Positions 59,341 to 64,000 of a DNA stretch of 64,000 bases are shown in pieces (within the stretch, counting starts at the first letter, position 1; each line of letters starts with the position of its first letter). Under the pieces are notes generated by a model. The model was not told where the DNA came from. It saw only the letters and a program-made list of their open reading frames with translations, and did not search any database. Position numbers and translations under genes: made by a program. Origin of the DNA: JADLDB01 sp040755835. GTDB taxonomy: Bacteria; Myxococcota; Myxococcia; Myxococcales; Myxococcaceae. The stretch spans positions 1-64,000 of the forward strand of contig JBFMAB010000049.1 of the NCBI GenBank assembly GCA_040755835.1. The letters run 5' to 3'.

Positions 59341-60996
59341 ATGGCGGCCGGCGAAGAGCGACGCAAACAGGTGGTCCGGGCGCGTATCGGGCGCGTGCGG
59401 CGTCGCCTCAACACGCAGGTGTGGCTCGAGGCCGCGGTCGTGCCTGCGTGGATCGCCGCGTGCGCGTTCGTGGCCTGGCGCCTGCTCGTGCACCGCGGCG
59501 TGCCGATCGCGGGCGGCGCGCTGTTCGTCGCGGCGGTGGCGACGACGTGGTGGTACGGCCGCCGGCGCCGCGTCTCCGTAGAGGAGGCCGCCATCGTGGC
59601 GGATCGCCGCGCCAACGCCGGCGGGCTGCTCCTCACCCGCCTCGAGCGCGCCGTCGGTGAGTGGGAACTCGGCCTCAACCAGCGCCTCCACGACCTCACC
59701 CTGCCGTCCATCGACGTGCGGCGGCCGCTGACGCTCCTCGCGCTCGCCGCGCTGTTCGTCGCGGCCGGGGTGCTGGTGCCGCTCCCCGAGCGCATCGTTC
59801 GCCCCACCAACGCCGCAGCGCAGACGCGCATCGAGCAACTCGACGACAAGCTGGCCGCGCTCGCGCAGGAAGAGCCGCCGGACCAGGCCGCGCTCGACGA
59901 GCTGCAGCGTCTCAAGGAGGAGCTCGAGGACGGCACCTTCGACGCCGCCGACTGGGAGGCCGCCGACGCGCTCGACAAACAGCTCGATCGCGAGGCCGCC
60001 GAGGCCGCCGCCGAGCTCGCCCGCGCCGAGTCCGCCGCGAAGAACTTCGAAGAGGCGCTCGCCCACGCACAGTCGGCCGAAGGCGCCCAGCGCGAACGCG
60101 AAGAGCTCGAGCGCGCACTCATGGAGCTGTCGGACGGGCAGGCGTCGAACGGTGAGCAGGCGCTGCAGCAGGCGATGGGACAGCAGGGCAAGGATGGCCA
60201 GCAGGGTCAGCAGGGCCAGCAGGGTCAGCAGGGCCAGCAGGGCCAGCAGGGTCAGCAGGGTCAGCAGGGCCAGCAGGGTCAGCAGGGTCAGCAGGGTCAG
60301 CAGGGTCAGCAGGGTCAGCAGGGCCAGCAGGGTCAGCAGGGCCAGCAAGGCCAGCAAGGGCAGCAAGGGCAGCAAGGGCAGCAAGGCCAGCAAGGCCAGC
60401 AAGGGCAGCAGGGCCAGCAAGGGCAGCAGGGCGGTCAGACGGGGCCGTCCCGCGCGCAGGTGTCCGACCTGAAGCGCGCGCTGCAGCAGCGCCGCGAGCA
60501 GCTCGCGAAGAGCTTCGGTCAGCAGAGCGGCAACTCCAGCCAGAAGCAGTCATCGCGCCAGTCCAATCAGCAAGGGCAGCAGGGACAAGGACAAGGCCAG
60601 CAGGGACAAGGCCAACAGGGACAAGGCCAACAGGGACAAGGCCAGCAGGGACAAGGCCAGCAGGCGCAGGGCAATGGCCGGGAGCACGCGTCGCGCGTGG
60701 TGCAGGAAGACGGCGCGGGCATCTCGCGCGGGGGCGGCGCGAACGAGCTCGTCTTCGGCGGCGGCGCAGAGATGGACCCCGACCGCCTGAAGTTCGATGC
60801 GCTGCCCGAAGGCCACGGCGGTGAGGGCCAGGAGCTCTTCGGCCTGCGCGCTGCCAATCCGCGCGTGAACCCGAGCGCGCCCGACGGCGTCTCGACCGGC
60901 ACCGCCGCCGCCGGCGACCAGGGCGCGGGCTACAACGAAGGCGCCATGCGCCCGCGAAACCGCGCCCTCGTGCAGAAATACTTCGACTCGAAGTGA
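59341..60996 (+). CDS. Membrane coiled-coil protein with collagen-like Gly-Gln-Gln repeats
   Basis: The product has 551 residues from ATG 59341. Three hydrophobic segments lie at about residues 30-50, 58-75 and 130-150. A strongly predicted coiled coil (about 165-275, for example LDELQRLKEELEDGTFDAAD) comes next. Then 26 perfect Gly-Gln-Gln triplets (286-363) and a second Gly/Gln-rich block (about 410-445) are embedded in the C-terminal part, which ends in a charged, Gly-rich domain. G-X-Y periodicity is collagen-like, but Pro is absent. The layout resembles DUF4175-type proteins beside MoxR genes. The function is unknown. Confidence 0.8.
   Translation: MAAGEERRKQVVRARIGRVRRRLNTQVWLEAAVVPAWIAACAFVAWRLLVHRGVPIAGGALFVAAVATTWWYGRRRRVSVEEAAIVADRRANAGGLLLTRLERAVGEWELGLNQRLHDLTLPSIDVRRPLTLLALAALFVAAGVLVPLPERIVRPTNAAAQTRIEQLDDKLAALAQEEPPDQAALDELQRLKEELEDGTFDAADWEAADALDKQLDREAAEAAAELARAESAAKNFEEALAHAQSAEGAQREREELERALMELSDGQASNGEQALQQAMGQQGKDGQQGQQGQQGQQGQQGQQGQQGQQGQQGQQGQQGQQGQQGQQGQQGQQGQQGQQGQQGQQGQQGQQGQQGQQGQQGQQGGQTGPSRAQVSDLKRALQQRREQLAKSFGQQSGNSSQKQSSRQSNQQGQQGQGQGQQGQGQQGQGQQGQGQQGQGQQAQGNGREHASRVVQEDGAGISRGGGANELVFGGGAEMDPDRLKFDALPEGHGGEGQELFGLRAANPRVNPSAPDGVSTGTAAAGDQGAGYNEGAMRPRNRALVQKYFDSK
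60196..60429 (+). repeat. 9-bp minisatellite encoding 26 Gly-Gln-Gln triplets
   Basis: Twenty-six tandem 9-base units, each GGN/CAR/CAR (mostly GGTCAGCAG or GGCCAGCAG), run without interruption. Only the third bases of Gly and Gln codons vary, so the protein repeat is perfect while the DNA is imperfect. This suggests selection on the protein. Such tracts expand and contract by slippage in whole 9-base steps without frameshifts. Confidence 0.9.
60601..60660 (+). repeat. 15-bp tandem repeat encoding Gln-Gly-Gln-Gly-Gln
   Basis: Four tandem copies of CAGGGACAAGGCCAR (60601-60615, 60616-60630, 60631-60645, 60646-60660), with partial copies before them, encode a second Gln/Gly block in the same protein. 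The codon choices (GGA, CAA) are rarer than in the rest of the window, so it arose separately from the first repeat. Confidence 0.85.
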
Positions 60997-61038
60997 AACG
61001 AAGCGACGCCGCAGCACCTCGACGGAGAAAGGCCTCCC

Positions 61039-62034
61039 GTGTCCGACCAACTCCTCACACCGATGGAAGTGCAGACCGCGGGCGAGTCCATCGCCATGCT
61101 GAAGGCGGCCCTCAACCAGGTGCTGCTCGACCAGGGCGGCGTCGTCGACCGCGTCGCCACCGCCATCCTCGCGCGCGGCCACGTGCTCCTCGAAGGTCTG
61201 CCCGGCCTCGGCAAGACGGAGCTGTGCAAGGGCCTCGCGCGGCTCTTGTCGCTGCCGTTCAAGCGCATCCAGTTCACGCCGGACCTCCTGCCCGGCGACA
61301 TCACCGGCACGTACGTCATCGACGGTGAGACGAAGGCCTTCACCTTCCGCGCCGGTCCTCTCTTCGCGTCCATCGTGCTGGCCGACGAGATCAACCGCAG
61401 CTCGCCCAAAACGCAGTCCGCGCTGCTCGAGGCGATGCAGGAGCGCAGCGTCACGGTGCTCGGCACGACGCACTCGCTGCCCAGCCCCTTCTTCGTGCTC
61501 GCCACGCAGAACCCCATCGAGCTCGAAGGCACCTACCCGCTGCCCGAGGCGCAGCTCGACCGCTTCATGTTCCGCGTCCTCGTGCCGCCCGTCGGCGCGC
61601 GCACCATGGCCACCATCCTCACCCAGCGCGTGCGCGGGCAGCCGCCCGAGCTCAAGCCCGTCACCGACGGTGGGGGCCTGCAGACGCTGTTCGCCCTGGT
61701 CGACCGCGTACACCTGCCAGCGCCCGTCGCCGAGTACATCGGCCGCCTGGTGGAGGCGACGCACCCGACGTCGGCCGGCGCGCCCGACCGCGTGCGCCGC
61801 TTCGTCCGCTATGGCGCCTCGCCGCGCGCCGCGCTGGCGCTCGCCGCGTCCAGCCGCGCGTGGGCGCTCAGCAAGGGCAAGCCCAACGTCGGCTTCGACG
61901 AGGTCCGCGAGATGGCGTCGGCCGTCTTCAACCACCGCCTGGTGCTGTCGTACGAGGCCGCGCTCGAGAAGGTGAGCGGCGAGGCGCTGGTGGAGGAGCT
62001 GCTCGCCGCGGTGCCGGAGGTGGCGCGTGCTTGA
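61039..62034 (+). CDS. MoxR-type AAA+ ATPase (second in the window)
   Basis: The product has 331 residues from GTG 61039. Walker A is GLPGLGKT at 53-60, Walker B is IVLADEINRSSPK and sensor 1 is LATQNPIELEGTYPLPEAQL, the classical MoxR signature (more typical than in the MoxR at 18734). The C-terminal lid contains the arginine-rich region AGAPDRVRRFVRYGASPRAA. It is likely a chaperone ATPase for assembly of the neighbouring membrane proteins. Its stop overlaps the start of the next gene. Confidence 0.94.
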   Translation: MSDQLLTPMEVQTAGESIAMLKAALNQVLLDQGGVVDRVATAILARGHVLLEGLPGLGKTELCKGLARLLSLPFKRIQFTPDLLPGDITGTYVIDGETKAFTFRAGPLFASIVLADEINRSSPKTQSALLEAMQERSVTVLGTTHSLPSPFFVLATQNPIELEGTYPLPEAQLDRFMFRVLVPPVGARTMATILTQRVRGQPPELKPVTDGGGLQTLFALVDRVHLPAPVAEYIGRLVEATHPTSAGAPDRVRRFVRYGASPRAALALAASSRAWALSKGKPNVGFDEVREMASAVFNHRLVLSYEAALEKVSGEALVEELLAAVPEVARA

Positions 62035-63802
62035 GGTGATGGCGCTGTCTTTTGCGCTCACCGCGGGGGTGCTGCAGGCCGACGACGCGGACGATCCGGA
62101 CTCGGTCGCCGCGCCGGCCCCGCCGCCCGTCGCGCCGATCGCCGACAACGACGACGGCCTCGACGACGTCGAGAGCCATGGCACGAGCGGTCCGTCGGTG
62201 CTGCTCAAGTACCAGCTGGCGCAGCTGCAGCGCGCCACCGTCGGCGGCGGCGCCACCAAGGTGTCCGTCGAGACGAACGCGCCCACGCCGTCCTTCGGCC
62301 TGTTCCCGGTCCGCGTCTTCATCGACAACACCGGCGGCCCGCGGCAGACGATCCGCCTCGCCTTCAGCGGCAACGTCACCGGCAGCTTCCACACCGTCAC
62401 CCGCGAGGTGGAGGTGAACGCCGGCGAGCGCCGCGTCGTCACCCTGCCCGCGCCGTCGGAGATGCGCTACGGCACCATGAGCGCGTCGGGCCCCGGCATC
62501 ACCGAGGGCGGCGAGACGAGCGTGTACTTCAACAGCACCTACGCCCCGCACCGCGTGGTGCTGACGCTGTCCGGTCCCGAGCGCTTCCAGTCGTTCATCG
62601 GCCGGCCGCCCAGCTACTCGCGCGCCGACGTCTTCGTGATGACGATCCCCCCGGCCGAGGCGCCGTCGGAGCTCGCCGCGTACGTCGGCTACGACGCCGT
62701 CATCGTCCCCGACGCCACGACGCTCGAGAGCCTCGACGAAGGGCAGCGGCGCGCGCTCGAGGCCTACGCCGTCACCGGCGGCCACCTGGTGGTGAAGGGG
62801 CCGCTGCGCGCCGGCGGGCTCTTCCCGCTGCTGGTGGGGGAGCCGAAGAAGACGCAGCCGTACGGGCTCGGCCGCCTCGCCGTCGTGGGAGACACGCCCG
62901 ACGACGACACCCTGGCGCTGCGCACGACGCCGGCGGTGAAGCCACAGGGCCCGGTCCCCGAGTACGAGCGGCGCTACGGCGGCGCGAAGCTCGAGCCGCT
63001 GCTGCCGCAGGCGACCGCGCCGCTCGGCCGCTTCCTGCTCATCATCACCGCGTTCACCCTGGCCATCGGGCCCGGCAGCATCTGGGTGGCGCGGCGCCGC
63101 GGGCCGGCCGCGCTGCTCGTCACCATCCCCGGCACGGCCGCCGTCACCTGCGTGGCGATCATCGCGTACTCGCTCATCGCCGACGGCTTCACCGTGCACG
63201 GCGCGATGTTCTCGTTCACGCGGCTCGACTCGAAGCAGCACCGCGCCGTCACCGCGGGCGTCACCGCGTACTACGCGAACCTCGCCCCCGGCCGTGCCAC
63301 CTTCTCCGCGTCCACCGTGCCCATCGCGCCGTGGGAAGACAACCGCGAGAAGTTCGTCGCCGACATGACCTGGCGCGACGGCCTCACCCTGGGCAGCGAC
63401 TTCGTGCCGTCGCGCGTGTACCGCGAGTGGGGCTTCCTGTCGGTCGAGCCGACGCGCGCGCGGCTGGTGCTCAAGGCGTCGGGCGACCGGTGGACGGTGC
63501 AGAACGCGCTCGGGCAGCGGGTGAAGTCGGTGGCCGTGCGCATCGACGGCGAGACCTGGGAAGCGCGCGACGTGCGCGACGGCGGCGAGGCGATGCTGGC
63601 CCGCGGCAGCGACCAGCAGTACCACCGGCACGACGCGGCCAGCCGCTTCGGCCCCGCGGTGGCCGGCACCATCGTCCACGACGAGCTCGCCGACGGGCAG
63701 TTCCTCGCGCGCCTCGACGGCGAAGGCTTCCTGCCTACCGGCGGCGTGCGCATGTCGCTGCACCAGTCCGAGCACTGGGTGCGCGGGGAGGTGGAGCGAT
63801 GA
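62027..63802 (+). CDS. Exported membrane protein with GATase-like region
   Basis: The product has 591 residues from GTG 62027, with a strong GGAGGT site 5 bases upstream. A short signal sequence (MLEVMALSFALTAGVLQAD) is followed by an acidic linker and a beta-rich domain. A Rossmann-like segment at about 215-260 (AAYVGYDAVIVPDATTLESL, RRALEAYAVTGGHLVVKGPL) recalls the glutamine-amidotransferase-like fold of DUF4350-type proteins. Two membrane helices (about 335-400, RFLLIITAFTLAIGPGSIWV and LLVTIPGTAAVTCVAIIAYS) precede a C-terminal periplasmic domain. It overlaps MoxR upstream and the ABC ATPase downstream, so all are one operon. Confidence 0.82.
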   Translation: MLEVMALSFALTAGVLQADDADDPDSVAAPAPPPVAPIADNDDGLDDVESHGTSGPSVLLKYQLAQLQRATVGGGATKVSVETNAPTPSFGLFPVRVFIDNTGGPRQTIRLAFSGNVTGSFHTVTREVEVNAGERRVVTLPAPSEMRYGTMSASGPGITEGGETSVYFNSTYAPHRVVLTLSGPERFQSFIGRPPSYSRADVFVMTIPPAEAPSELAAYVGYDAVIVPDATTLESLDEGQRRALEAYAVTGGHLVVKGPLRAGGLFPLLVGEPKKTQPYGLGRLAVVGDTPDDDTLALRTTPAVKPQGPVPEYERRYGGAKLEPLLPQATAPLGRFLLIITAFTLAIGPGSIWVARRRGPAALLVTIPGTAAVTCVAIIAYSLIADGFTVHGAMFSFTRLDSKQHRAVTAGVTAYYANLAPGRATFSASTVPIAPWEDNREKFVADMTWRDGLTLGSDFVPSRVYREWGFLSVEPTRARLVLKASGDRWTVQNALGQRVKSVAVRIDGETWEARDVRDGGEAMLARGSDQQYHRHDAASRFGPAVAGTIVHDELADGQFLARLDGEGFLPTGGVRMSLHQSEHWVRGEVER

Positions 63803-64000
63803 GCCTGCTCACGGTGAAGGGCCTGTCGCGGCACTTCGGCAGCCTGAAGGCGGTCGACGACGTCACGTTCTCGCTCGACGCCGGCACCATCCTCGGGTTC
63901 ATCGGGCCCAACGGCGCGGGCAAGTCGACGACGATGCGCATCATCGCCACGCTGGACGTGCCCACCGCCGGCGAGGTGCTGCTCGACGGCCAGTCGGTGG
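63799..64000 (+). CDS. ABC transporter ATP-binding protein (partial, runs off the window)
   Basis: The first 67 codons are present from ATG 63799, overlapping the previous stop by 4 bases. Walker A FIGPNGAGKST is at about residues 34-44, in the context LLTVKGLSRHFGSLKAVDDV of GldA/CcmA-like ATPases. It continues a unit of coiled-coil membrane protein, MoxR, GATase-like protein and ABC ATPase, reminiscent of gliding-motility-type ABC exporter clusters. Confidence 0.9.
   Translation, partial: MSLLTVKGLSRHFGSLKAVDDVTFSLDAGTILGFIGPNGAGKSTTMRIIATLDVPTAGEVLLDGQSV

Noticed and set aside
59257..60420. A minus-strand open frame with a LALLALL-type repeat opposite the Gly-Gln-Gln tract
   Set aside because: It is the antisense of the minisatellite. 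A leucine-rich membrane protein here would need an independent start and has no ribosome binding site.

Overview
The window is very GC-rich (about 70% by eye) with almost complete G/C at third codon positions. It looks like a chromosome segment of a myxobacterium (Myxococcota, probably order Myxococcales). The support is many lipoproteins with myxobacterial features (Gly/Ser spacer, Cu-binding MopE-like and Kazal-like motifs), an argC-argB-M20 operon, soluble FtsH/MoxR/FHA signalling genes, a peroxisome-like beta-oxidation enzyme with SCP2 domains, and an extremely large multiheme cytochrome. I found no rRNA, tRNA, CRISPR array, insertion sequence or prophage. The organism call is an inference from gene content.

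Layout. 0-3.4 kb: start of an unknown gene, a small frameshifted gene, a Cys-rich lipoprotein, and a radical-SAM activase-like gene translationally coupled to an unknown helical protein. 3.4-7.1 kb: a lipoprotein with 30 CxxCH haem sites. 7.1-8.0 kb: an NhaR-like LysR regulator with a palindrome directly upstream of its start codon. 8.0-12.9 kb: a co-directional row of TerB-like protein, RpoH-like sigma factor, coiled-coil protein, soluble FtsH-type AAA+/M41 protease, small acidic protein and FHA protein. 12.9-15.3 kb: three opposite-strand genes (alpha/beta hydrolase, lipoprotein, outer-membrane-type protein). 15.5-19.8 kb: a 1082-residue helical scaffold overlapping a MoxR/RavA-like AAA+ ATPase.

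19.8-32.7 kb is mixed housekeeping and envelope: a beta-barrel-like protein, arginine biosynthesis (argC, argB, M20 deacylase), a decayed GFA gene, a TPR protein, a dCMP deaminase family protein, a lipoprotein, a gluzincin-like protein with a probable frameshift, two divergent fatty-acid desaturases and a LysM/phage-lysozyme protein without a signal peptide. 32.8-36.7 kb: SCPx-type thiolase and a multifunctional enzyme (SDR, MaoC hydratase, two SCP2 domains), with a TTGA-N8-TCAA palindrome upstream. 36.8-41.2 kb: a vWA-like protein and a large carboxypeptidase-regulatory-like repeat protein. 41.2-49.1 kb: a frameshifted small gene, an HTTM protein, an ABC ATPase and permease separated by an inverted M16 peptidase gene, and a membrane-anchored protein. 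49.2-50.7 kb: ECF sigma factor, membrane protein (possible anti-sigma) and a small protein, coupled by ATGA overlaps. 50.9-57.9 kb: DUF547 protein, lipoprotein, ComEA-like protein, a decayed nucleotidyltransferase pair, exbB-exbD-tonB and two bacterial PH-domain membrane proteins. 58-64 kb: a PAP2 phosphatase, a membrane coiled-coil protein carrying 26 Gly-Gln-Gln triplets, a second MoxR ATPase, a membrane protein with a GATase-like region and the start of an ABC ATPase.

The most interesting theme is the combination of soluble FtsH, MoxR, vWA-like, FHA, TerB-like and radical-SAM proteins with several proteins of unknown family. This complement resembles the FtsH/vWA/MoxR NTPase ternary systems that comparative genomics has proposed as bacterial conflict systems. 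Here the parts are spread over several transcription units. Decayed small genes are also frequent (about 0.2, 23.8, 31.8, 41.4 and 53.5-54.5 kb), one with a visible 4-bp tandem duplication.
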